DNA of 64,000 bases, from NCBI RefSeq assembly GCF_001456935.1, contig NZ_KQ758485.1, positions 296,944 through 360,943 on the forward strand, given 5' to 3'. Both the position numbers and the translations under genes were made by a program. The notes under the pieces were generated by a model that made no database searches, had not been told where the DNA came from, and saw only the letters and a program-made list of their open reading frames with translations. Below, piece by piece: positions 28,688 to 37,924 of this stretch (positions are counted from its first letter, which is position 1; each line of letters opens with the position of its first letter). The stretch comes from [Bacillus] enclensis (GTDB lineage Bacteria; Bacillota; Bacilli; Bacillales; Bacillaceae_B).

Positions 28688-30301
28688 ATGAAAAGAATCA
28701 AACCTGTACTCATTATCCTCATCCTTCTATCCCTGCTTGCATTCTCTTTCCCATCGGGCTGCGGGTTTGCCGCTAATCCTGCGAAGAAAAATGTCATTTT
28801 CATGATCATGGACGGAACAAATTCAGACATAGTTACTCTTTCAAGATGGTATAAGGGTGCCGGGCTTAACCTCGATAAGATCCTTGTCGGAGGGGTCCGC
28901 ACCTATTCAGGAGAATCTGCCATCACAGACTCGGCAGCTGCAGGAACGGCTATGGCGACCGGGGTGAAAACCCGTGCTGATCATATTGGGATGTCTAAGG
29001 AGGGTAAGCCGGTGTTGACAGTGTTGGAGGCCGCCAAGCTGTCCGGTTACGCAACGGGGATCGTGTCGACTTCTCCTGTCCAGCATGCCACCCCCGCCGC
29101 CTTCACTTCCCATGTAATTGACCGAGATGAATTCGGGGATATCGGAGAACAGCAGGTGTACCAGAACCTCGACGTCATCCTCGGGGGCGGTGCGGCCTGG
29201 CTGAAGCCCAAGTCTAAAAACAAGGTCAAAAATGATGATGGAATGCTAAAGACGAAGCAAATATCCCGTGAAGATGGTGAAAATCTTCTCTCAATAATTA
29301 AGTCATCTAAATCGCTTTACTCCTTTACCGCATCGAGGGAGGGCCTTTCAAATAGCCGCGGTGATGGGAAGCTTTGGGGAGCCTTTGCGGAAGAAGATCT
29401 GGCATACGATATTGACCGTAAAGCGTTGAAGCCGAATGAACCGACGCTTGCAGAGATGACGAAGGCTGCGATTGAACGATTATCCGCCAGCAAGAAAGGA
29501 TTCTTTTTGATGGTGGAAGGCAGCAAGGTGGACTGGGCCGCACATAAGAATGATCCGGTCGGGATGATCAGCGAGGTTCTTAGCTTTGATAAAGCCGTTG
29601 GTGAAGCATTGGAATTTGCCGAACGTGATGGAAATACGATGGTGGTGGCTGTCACCGATCACGGGAACAGCGGGTTGACGCTTGGAAATGTGGATACTGA
29701 TAAGAACTATAAGAATCAGCCGAGGGATCATTTTGTAGGGCCGCTGAAGAAAGCTGAATATACGGTTAAGGGTGCTACTTCTTTGTTGAAGGATGACCGT
29801 TCTAATTTGAAGGAAGTGTTGAGTTCGTACGGGTTGGGTGATTTGAATAAGAAAGAGTATTGTGTGATGAAAGATGCCAAAGATGTTAGTGACCTAGAGG
29901 ATGAAATGGTTAAGCTGATGGCGAAGCGCGCAAATCTGGGGTTTTCCACCCACGGGCATACCGGTGAAGATGTTTTCTTATATGGATTCGGTCCGGGGAA
30001 GCCTTCCGGGCTGATTGAGAATATTGAATTGCCAAGGGTGTTTGCCCGCTATCTTGAGTTTTCTTTGGAGAGCTTTTCTGATTGGTATGTGGATGGGGAG
30101 AAGTTTTTCAAGGAGAAAGGATATAAGGTGATAATTGATAAGCGGGATCGTGATAACCCTGAATTAGTTGTGTCGCGTGGCGAAGAAGGGCTCCGGTTTC
30201 CGGAGAATAAGAATTATTATTTGAGGAATGGGGAGCGTGTTGAGCTGCGGAGTGTGAATGTTTATAGTGGTGGGAGGTTTTATGTGCATTGGGAGAGGTA
30301 G
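28688..30301 (+). CDS. Exported alkaline phosphatase (PhoA family)
   Basis: A 537-residue secreted phosphomonoesterase that should release phosphate from organic esters outside the cell. It has a signal peptide (residues 1-30), the first metal motif FMIMDG, the catalytic Ser82 in ITDSAAAGTAMATG, VTDHGNSG (metal ligands) and HTGEDV near 440 (third metal site). It is longer than B. subtilis PhoA/PhoB (about 460 aa), the extra part being a C-terminal 70-residue tail after the catalytic core. AAAGGAG precedes the ATG. A PhoP-binding pattern was not evident in the short upstream gap. A Cys follows the signal peptide (PSGCGF), but the lipobox is not canonical. Confidence 0.9.
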   Translation: MKRIKPVLIILILLSLLAFSFPSGCGFAANPAKKNVIFMIMDGTNSDIVTLSRWYKGAGLNLDKILVGGVRTYSGESAITDSAAAGTAMATGVKTRADHIGMSKEGKPVLTVLEAAKLSGYATGIVSTSPVQHATPAAFTSHVIDRDEFGDIGEQQVYQNLDVILGGGAAWLKPKSKNKVKNDDGMLKTKQISREDGENLLSIIKSSKSLYSFTASREGLSNSRGDGKLWGAFAEEDLAYDIDRKALKPNEPTLAEMTKAAIERLSASKKGFFLMVEGSKVDWAAHKNDPVGMISEVLSFDKAVGEALEFAERDGNTMVVAVTDHGNSGLTLGNVDTDKNYKNQPRDHFVGPLKKAEYTVKGATSLLKDDRSNLKEVLSSYGLGDLNKKEYCVMKDAKDVSDLEDEMVKLMAKRANLGFSTHGHTGEDVFLYGFGPGKPSGLIENIELPRVFARYLEFSLESFSDWYVDGEKFFKEKGYKVIIDKRDRDNPELVVSRGEEGLRFPENKNYYLRNGERVELRSVNVYSGGRFYVHWER

Positions 30302-30322
30302 TTGTTTCAGTCGAGTCCGGTG

Positions 30323-30496
30323 TACTCAGGGTGCCAGGCACAATATAGGCGATCTGTGCCTGGCACGTTTTGGGGATATTGTGCCTGGAACAAATCGGGC
30401 CGATTGTGCCTGGAACAATAGAAAATGTCGAGCCTGGTTCAAACGTGCTGATTTGAGCCTGGCTCAGACCCGGGGAATTGAGCCCGGCTCAAACTT
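30323..30496. repeat. 25-bp-period palindrome array 1 (CCWGG centres)
   Basis: Seven palindromic units centre at 30336, 30361, 30386, 30411, 30435, 30460 and 30485, a period of 25 (once 24). Units read GTGCCAGGCAC, TGTGCCTGGCACG, TTGTGCCTGGAACAA (twice), TCGAGCCTGGTTCA, TGAGCCTGGCTCA and TGAGCCCGGCTCA. The arms change in step while the CCWGG core stays. It fills most of the 375-base gap before the SWIM gene; the rest is pyrimidine-rich with no ORF. Confidence 0.85.
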
Positions 30497-30676
30497 TGCT
30501 TAAAATTCCCTTTATCGCATCTAATCTAATAAGCACCCGCCACCGTTCGACATTTCCCGAGAAATATCTCCCCCATCCTTCTCCAATCCCCGCAGTTTTC
30601 CCTCTTTTATTCCATTCCCACCCCCAGATGCGTTATAATAAAAGAATGCGATTTTATAGATGGGAGAGATTGTTCG

Positions 30677-32329
30677 ATGGCGATTCGGATCGAAGAGTTG
30701 AAGGATAAATTAATTCCGATGAGTCGGGCGATACAGGGTGAGTTGAACCCGGGTACCGACGAAGGAAGAAATATTGTCTCAAAAGGGCTTCTTTTGTTTC
30801 GCCAGAACCTGGTGTCGAATGTGAAGGTCCGGGATGAAGAGGCGAGTGCCGATGTTCAGGATGTGACGCCTGTTTCGGTGCGGCTTGATCTGCAGTTCCC
30901 GCTTCTAAGCAAATGTTCCTGCCCGTATTCCGGATGGTGCCGCCATCAGATGGCTACCTTTTTCATGATTTACAACAAGGTTGCCCGCGTCAGCGAATGG
31001 ATCCAGGATTGGCGCAGCCAGGAAAGCTCTCCCGATACGGATGAAAATAAACCCTCATCACTTGATGAATTATTGAAGAAACACACCAACTCCGGTGCCC
31101 TTCGAAAGGCCAGTGAGCTGTTGGAGGAGCGTAAAACCCGGGGAAACACGCCCGATGAGTGGTGGCAGTTTTTTGAGTCGCTTCTGAAAAAGGAAGATTT
31201 ACAGCTTCTTGAGAGACAGCCTTATTTGATGGACGTAATCATACAGAATATCTATAAGCGATTTAATAAAGAAGCACCATTTGAGCGTGAGTGGAAGCCT
31301 CTCTATCAGCTTTTCGCTACTTTCTTCCTGACGCTCGAAGTGGATGTTTTTTTACAGGAAAGAGAGATCGAATTGAGTCGCGAGCAGTATGCCCTGTTCG
31401 ATTTCCTGCTGGATGAGATGGAGGATGCCGTCGAGAAGCTTTCGGTGCATGCGATGCCTTTCAGCTTCGATCCGTTCATTGCCTACTTGAAAGAAAAATC
31501 AGCGGAGATGAGTGAGGATCCGGAGCACAGCACGGAAATAAAAGCAGAGGTTTACCGATTCATCTGGTATTACTTGTTCAAACAAAAAGCTTGGCGCCGA
31601 CAAGAGGTAGAGCGTTTGGAAAGCTCTCCTTCCCAGGACGATTCGTTCATCAAGATCGCCCTGCTTCATCAATATCTGCTGCTTGAAGATTTGGATAAAG
31701 CTGAAGAAACCGTGGAAAGGATCGGGACGGAGCTCGTCGCTTATTCCGAATTCTGGCTGGTTAAGTTTGTTCTTTCCAAACGATATGAGGGGCTGCTACT
31801 CTTGTTGAAGGCAATTTTGGTGAGGCTCCCTTCCTATATCGAAGAAAAGAGTCATTATGAGGCATCAAGCTTCGTGCGCTGGTTTGTGCGCAAGCTGCCG
31901 ACGGAGTGGCTGATGGAGCGGGACCCTGTTTTCTTGAGGGAACTTCTCCTGGCGATGCTGCCTTTCAGCTATTACAGCTACTCGGAGTTCCTGCTGAGTT
32001 CAAGATCCCACCGCGAATGGGTGGAGCTGCAGAAGTATATGGGCTACTCCGTAGGCGAGATGGAAAATATGGGCCTCAGCCAGGTGTATAAGGAGTCCCC
32101 TGAGCTTGCACTGCCGGTCTACTATAACGGTGTCATCGATATGATCGAGCAGAAGAACCGCGACAGTTACAAGTATGCGGTCCGCTATATGAAGAAGATC
32201 CGGACGATCTATAAGAAGCTGAAGCAAACGGATAAGTGGGATGACTACCTCCCTTACATCCTTGAAAAATATAAGAGATTACGTGCGTTCCAAGAAGAGT
32301 GCAGAAAGGGTAAGTTGATCGATGCTTAA
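30677..32329 (+). CDS. SWIM zinc-finger protein (YwqB-like)
   Basis: A 550-residue protein with an N-terminal SWIM zinc finger: C80-x-C82 and C88-x-H90 in KCSCPYSGWCRH. A long helical region without known catalytic motifs follows. SWIM proteins of this type are encoded next to SNF2 helicases in many Bacillaceae (ywqB-ywqA in B. subtilis) and probably guide them to DNA or protein partners. The stop overlaps the SNF2 start by 8 bases, so the two are co-translated. The biological role of the pair is not established. Confidence 0.85.
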   Translation: MAIRIEELKDKLIPMSRAIQGELNPGTDEGRNIVSKGLLLFRQNLVSNVKVRDEEASADVQDVTPVSVRLDLQFPLLSKCSCPYSGWCRHQMATFFMIYNKVARVSEWIQDWRSQESSPDTDENKPSSLDELLKKHTNSGALRKASELLEERKTRGNTPDEWWQFFESLLKKEDLQLLERQPYLMDVIIQNIYKRFNKEAPFEREWKPLYQLFATFFLTLEVDVFLQEREIELSREQYALFDFLLDEMEDAVEKLSVHAMPFSFDPFIAYLKEKSAEMSEDPEHSTEIKAEVYRFIWYYLFKQKAWRRQEVERLESSPSQDDSFIKIALLHQYLLLEDLDKAEETVERIGTELVAYSEFWLVKFVLSKRYEGLLLLLKAILVRLPSYIEEKSHYEASSFVRWFVRKLPTEWLMERDPVFLRELLLAMLPFSYYSYSEFLLSSRSHREWVELQKYMGYSVGEMENMGLSQVYKESPELALPVYYNGVIDMIEQKNRDSYKYAVRYMKKIRTIYKKLKQTDKWDDYLPYILEKYKRLRAFQEECRKGKLIDA

Positions 32330-35153
32330 ATTGTCTTCCGTGAAGATCAATGTAGACGCAACTAAATATGGCGACCGATTCTTCCTGACTGCCGAAAACG
32401 GCGAGGGTGAAGAGCTTCATCCTTCCCAGTGGAAAAGTCAGCTGTTCCTTTGGCATGAGGATACCCATTACGGGACGCTGCTTCAAGACCGGATGGCAGA
32501 TGGCGGGGTTGACGTGTCTCAGTGGGAACTCCTCACCTTACTCGCGCTGGAGCATTTCAGCGGGATGGTCGAGTGGGACTGGGATGAAACCGGCCAGGCC
32601 TGCAACGCGATTGCCCCCGTCCTCTATGAAGCGATCGAAGCCGGACGCTGGCTCCCCCGCTTTGATGAATGGCAGGAAACGGGCATGCAGTTCCATATCC
32701 CTGATGAAGTGTGGGAAAATTTTAACGAAGACTTCTGGCAGCAGGACCTCCCTGAAGGACCGTCCCTCGCCGCTTTAACGCAGCAGTGGTTTGAAGGGTC
32801 GCTGAATGAAGCGATGGCTGCGGGCGGTTCGGAAGCGATGAAGAGGATTCAGAAGCTGAAGGAGAGTACGCTCACCTCCGAGGAACTGCATGCTTATTTT
32901 GACGAGAAGCGCTGGAGCGAGTGGATCCGCGGTGAAGAGGATGAAGAACTGCCCTTTTCCATCGGACTGCGGATTTCGGAGCCGCTTGATGAAGATGAAA
33001 CATGGCAGCTTGAAACGATTCTTCGCGATCGCAAGAGGGAAAAACGCGTGATTTCGCTGACGGAAGATACGGTTCCAACAGGTTGGAAGCCCTATCTCCC
33101 TCAGGTAAAAGAAGAACAGGAACGCTGGCTTAAGATGATTCCGATGCTCCGTGAGAGTGATGGGACGCTGACCGATTCACTCAGCGAACACGATGCGTGG
33201 GAATTCTTATCTGTTTTGAGTGAAAAGTTGATTGACCTTAATATCGAGATCCTCCTGCCGTCCTGGTGGGAAGCGATGAAGGATGCGCAGGTGCTTGTGA
33301 AGGCGAAGCTAAAGAACACCGATACGAGCTACCGCCCTTCTTTTGTCGGCTTGAATGCGATGCTCGATTTCGATTGGCGTCTGTCGATGAACGGGGTCAA
33401 TCTATCGGAGGATGATTTTAATAAGCTCGTAGATGACCAGAGAAGACTCGTGAAGATCCGCGGTCAGTGGATGAAGCTCGATCCTGCGATGATTCGCCGC
33501 ATCCAGCAGATGATGACCAAGGCGAAGCAGGAAGGCATTTCGATCCAGGATATGCTTGAGCAGGAGCTTGTTCCGCGGGATGAAGAAGACGGTGATGGGC
33601 TTGAAGCTGATGACGAGTATGATCCGTATAAATACGCACGTATCCAGCTGGAACTGAACCGCTCATTGAAAAAACTGGTGAGTCAGCTGACGAATGTATC
33701 GTCGATTCCACTGGTGGAAACGCCGGATGCCTTTCATGGGGAACTCCGGCCTTATCAGCAGCTTGGTATGAGCTGGATGCTGTTCCTGCGGAAGTTCGGT
33801 TTCGGGGCATGCCTTGCCGATGATATGGGTCTAGGGAAAACAGTGCAGCTCATCACGTACCTCCTTCATGTGAAGGCTGTAGAAAAGCCGGAGACCCCTT
33901 CGTTGATAATCGCGCCGACGTCAGTGCTCGGAAACTGGCAGCGTGAAATCGAGAAGTTCGCCACCGATTTGAAGGTCCACCTGCATTACGGATCGTCCCG
34001 CGCGAAAGATGAGAATTTTTCCGAGCGAATTTCCGGAATGGATATCGTACTGACCTCCTACGGGCTGTCGCATATTGATTTTGACGAGCTGTCTGATGTG
34101 GAATGGAGCTCCATTTCACTGGATGAAGCGCAGAATATCAAGAATGCGAACACGAAGCAGTCCCGTGCGATACGCAAACTGAACGGAAAGCATCATATCG
34201 CTCTGACTGGAACGCCGATGGAAAACCGCCTGTCCGAACTTTGGTCGATCTTCGATTTCTTGAACCATGGCTATCTCGGAGGATTTGCGCAGTATCAGAA
34301 GAACTATATCGCGCCGATAGAAAAAGATGAATCCCAGGAAAAAGTCCGTGAGCTTCAGGCAAAAATAAAGCCGTTCCTGCTGCGCCGGACGAAGAAGGAC
34401 CCAGAGGTCGAGCTTAACCTTCCCGAGAAAATCGAGCAGAAGGAATACTGCAGCCTGACTGCTGAACAGGCGGCGCTCTATGAACAGCTCGTACAGGAGA
34501 CATTGACGAAAGTCGAAACGCTGAGCGGGTTCGAGCGCAAGGGATTGATTTTGCAGATGCTGAACCAATTAAAGCAGCTTTGCAATCACCCCGCTTTATA
34601 TCTGAAGGAACCCGATCCACGGTCGATCCTGACCCGTTCCGAGAAAATGCAGAAGCTGAAGGATATCGTTGAAGCGGCGCTTGAATCGGGCGAGGGCACG
34701 TTGATCTTCACCCAATATATCTCAATGGGTGAGATGATCCAGGAAGTCATGAAAAAGGAATTCGGCGTCGACGTCCCATTCCTGAACGGAAGCATGGCAA
34801 AAGCCAAGCGCGACGACCTCGTCGACCGCTTCCAAAACGGCGATTTCCCTGTCTTCCTTCTATCATTAAAGGCTGGCGGAACCGGCTTGAACCTGACAGC
34901 CGCCAACCACGTCGTCCACTACGACCGCTGGTGGAACCCTGCCGTAGAAAACCAAGCCACAGACCGTGCTTATAGGATTGGACAGAAACGATTTGTTCAT
35001 GTTCATAAATTGGTCTCCTCTGGTACCCTAGAGGAAAAAATCGATGCCATGCTCGAAAAGAAACAGGCACTGAACGACGAAATCATTCGAAGCGACCAGT
35101 GGGTTACTGAATTGTCTGATCAGGATTTGGAATCGTTGTTGGTGTTGGAGTAG
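32322..35153 (+). CDS. SNF2/Rad54-family DNA translocase (YwqA-like)
   Basis: A 943-residue superfamily 2 ATPase. The N-terminal 450 residues resemble the SNF2_assoc/bacterial helicase-associated region. The motor follows: Walker A ADDMGLGKTVQ (near 500), LDEAQ (near 598) as the Walker B variant, LTGTPMENRLSELWSI (motif III) and the C-terminal lobe with LKAGGTGLNLTAA and RAYRIGQ (motifs V-VI). Size agrees with B. subtilis YwqA (922 aa). It probably remodels protein-DNA complexes; no nuclease or methylase domain is fused to it. Confidence 0.9.
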   Translation: MLKLSSVKINVDATKYGDRFFLTAENGEGEELHPSQWKSQLFLWHEDTHYGTLLQDRMADGGVDVSQWELLTLLALEHFSGMVEWDWDETGQACNAIAPVLYEAIEAGRWLPRFDEWQETGMQFHIPDEVWENFNEDFWQQDLPEGPSLAALTQQWFEGSLNEAMAAGGSEAMKRIQKLKESTLTSEELHAYFDEKRWSEWIRGEEDEELPFSIGLRISEPLDEDETWQLETILRDRKREKRVISLTEDTVPTGWKPYLPQVKEEQERWLKMIPMLRESDGTLTDSLSEHDAWEFLSVLSEKLIDLNIEILLPSWWEAMKDAQVLVKAKLKNTDTSYRPSFVGLNAMLDFDWRLSMNGVNLSEDDFNKLVDDQRRLVKIRGQWMKLDPAMIRRIQQMMTKAKQEGISIQDMLEQELVPRDEEDGDGLEADDEYDPYKYARIQLELNRSLKKLVSQLTNVSSIPLVETPDAFHGELRPYQQLGMSWMLFLRKFGFGACLADDMGLGKTVQLITYLLHVKAVEKPETPSLIIAPTSVLGNWQREIEKFATDLKVHLHYGSSRAKDENFSERISGMDIVLTSYGLSHIDFDELSDVEWSSISLDEAQNIKNANTKQSRAIRKLNGKHHIALTGTPMENRLSELWSIFDFLNHGYLGGFAQYQKNYIAPIEKDESQEKVRELQAKIKPFLLRRTKKDPEVELNLPEKIEQKEYCSLTAEQAALYEQLVQETLTKVETLSGFERKGLILQMLNQLKQLCNHPALYLKEPDPRSILTRSEKMQKLKDIVEAALESGEGTLIFTQYISMGEMIQEVMKKEFGVDVPFLNGSMAKAKRDDLVDRFQNGDFPVFLLSLKAGGTGLNLTAANHVVHYDRWWNPAVENQATDRAYRIGQKRFVHVHKLVSSGTLEEKIDAMLEKKQALNDEIIRSDQWVTELSDQDLESLLVLE

Positions 35154-35183
35154 GTAGTTAGTTTGTTGATTTGATATGAATCG

Positions 35184-35209
35184 CCCCCTTTCCTAGAGAG
35201 GGGGTTTTT
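35184..35209 (+). terminator. Terminator of the SWIM/SNF2 operon
   Basis: A short GC stem (CCCCCT / AGGGGG) is followed by TTTTTAGTTTT, 30 bases after the SNF2 stop. Confidence 0.65.
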
Positions 35210-35284
35210 AGTTTTGCTTCATGCGGATGAAATAGTAATTTATGTAGCGGGAGCCGACCATTTTGATAATATAGTCGGTTCCAG

Positions 35285-35413
35285 CTGTTGATTGGAGTGG
35301 AAGACGAAGACTCCTGCGGGAAAAGCGAGACTGGTAAGCCCCCGCAGGAGCGCAGCGACGAGGAGGCTTACCGGCCGCCCGCGGAAAGCGAAGTCTTCCA
35401 CGGAAATCAACAG
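35285..35413 (+). repeat. GC-rich hairpin element, copy 1
   Basis: A ~130-bp element between TTGATTGGAGT and GGAAATCAACAG. The outer arms GTGGAAGAC (35297) and GTCTTCCAC (35393) are inverted repeats, as are the inner GGTAAGCC / GGCTTACC. Three other copies lie at 40426, 44627 and 56960, all in the opposite orientation. It lies in the 520-base gap after the SNF2 gene; the rest of that gap (35414-35673) shows nothing I can name. Confidence 0.85.
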
Positions 35414-35673
35414 CGGTGATTCAAGGTGTATTTTATTTAAAACCACAAAAAAATAGCCGGCTCCAACGGAAACCGACCCTACATGAAGACATATTGGGGA
35501 ACGTACAAAAAACTTCACTGCTACTTACAATCTTCTATTTCTAACGAGGTATGTTAGAGGGATGCCGCGAAGACATGATGACAATTGGACATTGAGACAA
35601 AACTTACAGGTTGGATAAAAATGGTTGTAATTTATGTGAAGGTTTCTAAGATGAGGAATGCATTCGGGGTTCC

Positions 35674-35847
35674 TTAAGATGTGGTCTTGAGGGCAGGATT
35701 CGGATATTCAAACCCTTGTTCCAGTGCGGTCACCCGTTGTGAAAGATAGAAGTTTTCGACATTCGTGCGGGCCACTTTCTTGATCAGTTCTTCATTCAAC
35801 TTTTCAAGTCGATCGATTCGCTGTTCCAGCGTTTGCAGGGTTGCCAA
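35674..35847 (-). CDS. Small coiled-coil protein downstream of ssbB (57 aa)
   Basis: An ORF starting with TTG at 35847, with GGGAGGGG eight bases upstream. The first 40 residues form a heptad-like helix (TLQTLEQRIDRLEKLNEEL). A short Pro-containing tail (EYPNPALKTTS) follows. It lies 18 bases after the ssbB stop on the same strand, so it is probably in one operon, in the position B. subtilis gives to a different small gene. It is short and unrecognised, but the ribosome site and coiled coil make it credible. Confidence 0.6.
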   Translation of the reverse strand: MATLQTLEQRIDRLEKLNEELIKKVARTNVENFYLSQRVTALEQGFEYPNPALKTTS

Positions 35848-35865
35848 TGGGTCCCCTCCCTTCTT

Positions 35866-36255
35866 TTAAAATGGCAGTTCGACCGGTTCTTTCTCCGGCT
35901 GTTTCTCAGAGTGCTGTTGTTCCCGGTCAGCCGCAGGTCTCGGATCCATGAACCGGATCGAATCAGCTACTACCTCAGTAACATAAACCCGTTTACCTTG
36001 ATCATTCTCATAATTACGCGTCTGGATGCGGCCGGTGATGCCGACGACGGATCCTTTCCGGCAGTATTTCTCAGTGTTATCTGCCGCCTTGTTCCATATC
36101 TTGCACATGACGAAATCCGTTTCCACTTGTCCCTGCTGATTTTTAAACTGGCGGTTGACCGCGACTGTTACACTCAGGACCGACCGGCCTTCCATCGTTT
36201 TCCTTGCTTCGGGATCCTTGGTCAGCCTGCCCACCAGGGTGACTTGATTGATCAC
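35866..36255 (-). CDS. ssbB: Single-stranded DNA-binding protein SsbB
   Basis: An OB-fold ssDNA-binding protein (INQVTLVGRLTKDPEAR at the start). In B. subtilis SsbB protects incoming DNA during competence. The frame opens at 36333, but the family start is the GTG at 36255 (GTG-ATC-AAT), with GAGGGGG nine bases upstream, giving 129 residues. The protein ends PVELPF, an acidic LPF tip like that of SsbA; B. subtilis SsbB is shorter (113 aa) and lacks a clear tip. The position next to ywpF favours the ssbB identity. Confidence 0.88.
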   Translation of the reverse strand: MINQVTLVGRLTKDPEARKTMEGRSVLSVTVAVNRQFKNQQGQVETDFVMCKIWNKAADNTEKYCRKGSVVGITGRIQTRNYENDQGKRVYVTEVVADSIRFMDPRPAADREQQHSEKQPEKEPVELPF

Positions 36256-36470
36256 TTTTGTTCTACCCCCTCTCTTCTGGAATGATCTCATCATACACTC
36301 ACCAATCCACGGGTGTAAAATCGCGAATTTCATAAATTCATAGCCGAATTAGAGCTAAATTCACTAAATTCACCTAGGGAGATTTGCCATTTCTGAAGCA
36401 AAATAAGTATGAAAATCGTAAATCCACTTTTTTTAGCACAATTTACTTATTAGGGATTCTTTTACCGCTG

Positions 36471-36479
36471 TGATATAAT
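36471..36479 (+). promoter_or_regulatory. Extended -10 promoter of the ywpF-like gene
   Basis: TGATATAAT (TGN plus a perfect -10) lies 38 bases before the ATG. No good -35 is present, as is usual for extended -10 promoters. Confidence 0.5.
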
Positions 36480-36517
36480 TTTTATAATTAAACCCTAATC
36501 ATAGGAGATGTTCGTTC

Positions 36518-36958
36518 ATGAAAACCTTTAAAGTGATTTCACTGCAGGTAGTGGATAATGATGAACTCCAGGATTTTGATATTGAGGACGGTCTGATCAT
36601 CAATAAAGAGGATGGGAAAAGTACGTGGCTCGTGGAAACGTATATGTCTCAGAACTATCTAGAGTTTTTCCAGAAGGCTCAACAGCAAAAGGGTGATCTG
36701 GAAATCCAGGTTGTCATTTCAAACAAGGCAAACGACCCTGCTGCTTTCATGACATCAATACGCGGTATTAAAAAAATGAACGGCCGGATGAGTGTTTTAT
36801 TTGAAGGAAAATTGAAGAAGCAGCGCAATGAATATGCGGAATTACTACTGGATGACCTATTACAAAAAGGATATACTGGAGATGAACTGGTGAAGGAATT
36901 CCGAGAAAAAATGGTATCCAAACCGCGTCTGCCTGTTACTTCAAAACCAAGCGTCTAA
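36518..36958 (+). CDS. ywpF: YwpF-like family protein
   Basis: A 146-residue protein of the YwpF family, known only from Bacillaceae and without an assigned function. The N-terminus MKTFKVISLQVVDNDELQDF and the length agree with B. subtilis YwpF (about 136 aa). No signal peptide or membrane segment is present. The C-terminal half is basic and helical (FREKMVSKPRLPVTSKPS). It stands between ssbB and sinR; ywpF lies near ssbB in B. subtilis as well, which supports the call. Confidence 0.78.
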   Translation: MKTFKVISLQVVDNDELQDFDIEDGLIINKEDGKSTWLVETYMSQNYLEFFQKAQQQKGDLEIQVVISNKANDPAAFMTSIRGIKKMNGRMSVLFEGKLKKQRNEYAELLLDDLLQKGYTGDELVKEFREKMVSKPRLPVTSKPSV

Positions 36959-37005
36959 TTTTTACGACAATATGTAAACTTCTTATAGAGTAGCTGTTTA
37001 CTGTT

Positions 37006-37014
37006 TGATATAAT
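37006..37014 (+). promoter_or_regulatory. Extended -10 promoter of sinR
   Basis: TGATATAAT lies 37 bases before the SinR start codon, the same arrangement as in front of ywpF. Confidence 0.5.
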
Positions 37015-37051
37015 AGAAGTATCGAAACGATTTTATAGGCAGGTGTCCACC

Positions 37052-37372
37052 ATGATTGGGGAAAGAGTCAAAAAATATAGACAGGAAAAGCGGATGTCTA
37101 TGACGGAACTGGCTGAAAAAGCTGGGGTTGCCAAGTCATATTTGAGCTCCATAGAGCGAAACATCCAACAGAACCCATCCATTCTGTTCTTGGAAAAAGT
37201 CTCTGCCGCTTTAGGTATTCCGATGGACGCGTTGTTACATGATCAGCAGGAAAATAACACTGTTGACCGTGAGTGGGTCAAAATTGCAGAGGAAGCGATG
37301 GACTCCGGCATTACGAAGGAACAATTCCGTGAGTTTATTGAATTTAATAAATGGAAACTGGGTAACAAATAA
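37052..37372 (+). CDS. sinR: Biofilm master repressor SinR
   Basis: A 106-residue DNA-binding repressor nearly collinear with B. subtilis SinR (111 aa). The XRE domain (IGERVKKYRQEKRMSMTELA, then AGVAKSYLSSIERN) covers residues 1-66, and the SinI/SinR dimerisation helices follow (EWVKIAEEAMDSGITKEQFREF). It should repress matrix genes through GTTCTYT boxes. A GTG at 37043 is in frame, but ATG at 37052 matches the family start and has AGGTG upstream. Unlike in B. subtilis, sinI is not upstream in the same operon but convergent downstream. Confidence 0.92.
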   Translation: MIGERVKKYRQEKRMSMTELAEKAGVAKSYLSSIERNIQQNPSILFLEKVSAALGIPMDALLHDQQENNTVDREWVKIAEEAMDSGITKEQFREFIEFNKWKLGNK

Positions 37373-37401
37373 AGTCTTGCAGAGTCTGCAAGACTTTTTA
37401 C
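37371..37401 (+). terminator. Terminator of sinR
   Basis: A perfect AAAGTCTTGCA / TGCAAGACTTT stem with a 5-base loop and T-run begins at the sinR stop codon. Confidence 0.9.
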
Positions 37402-37435
37402 ATTTATCAAGACCTCTATGTTTTTAAGTTCGATT

Positions 37436-37570
37436 TTAAACAACCTTGAACCCCTCATCTACTTTTCTGTGGTGGTTTTGTAAAAACTCCCTGATTTCAT
37501 TCTTAGAGATTCCTGCATCGAGTGCCTGTTTCACTAGTTCAATCCATTCAAGATCAAGTTCACGCTTCAT
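37436..37570 (-). CDS. SinI-like anti-repressor (44 aa)
   Basis: A 44-residue product with the SinI signature: LEWIELVKQALDAGISKNEIREFL aligns (in pieces) with the SinR C-terminal helices and with B. subtilis SinI (AEWVELMVEAKEANISPEEIRKYL in part). It should bind SinR and relieve repression. The ATG at 37570 has GGGAGG ten bases upstream. It is convergent to sinR with the sinR terminator between them, so its expression is independent of sinR. It is shorter than B. subtilis SinI (57 aa), lacking the Pro-rich tail. Confidence 0.85.
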   Translation of the reverse strand: MKRELDLEWIELVKQALDAGISKNEIREFLQNHHRKVDEGFKVV

Positions 37571-37586
37571 CTTTTCATTCCTCCCA

Positions 37587-37604
37587 AAATACATGCATGT
37601 ATTT
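37587..37604. promoter_or_regulatory. Perfect 18-bp palindrome upstream of sinI-like gene
   Basis: AAATACATGCATGTATTT is a perfect inverted repeat just upstream of the sinI ribosome site, so it is well placed as an operator. The rest of the gap to 37924 (about 320 bases) holds no ORF or terminator I can support. TGTCGAT near 37916 is a weak match to a Spo0A box. Confidence 0.5.
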
Positions 37605-37924
37605 CAGGCAATCCAGCCATCATAGTCGTCCAATGGGTACTGCTTTCCTATGTACGTGTCTGTATTCGATGTACTCATTTTCCTACCTTAGATCTGTGAC
37701 TTTGCGTCCCTATTTTTCAATAAGTTTGCCTTTGTCTGACTAGCTCCTTGGAACTATACCCATTATACTAATGAATAACCTTCAAAACTGTTGTTTTTTG
37801 TCTTTTCTGACAATTATTTTTACACTTTTTTCCTACAGATTCTTTCCTTTTTTGACATAAGTTTTTTCAACACCATGAATATGATGGATTTCTTATAAGA
37901 ACAAACGAAACTTGTGTCGATTTA

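Noticed and set aside
28688..30301. Alkaline phosphatase as a lipoprotein
   Set aside because: A Cys follows the hydrophobic segment, but PSGC lacks the Leu/Ala pattern of a lipobox. Ordinary signal peptidase cleavage fits better.
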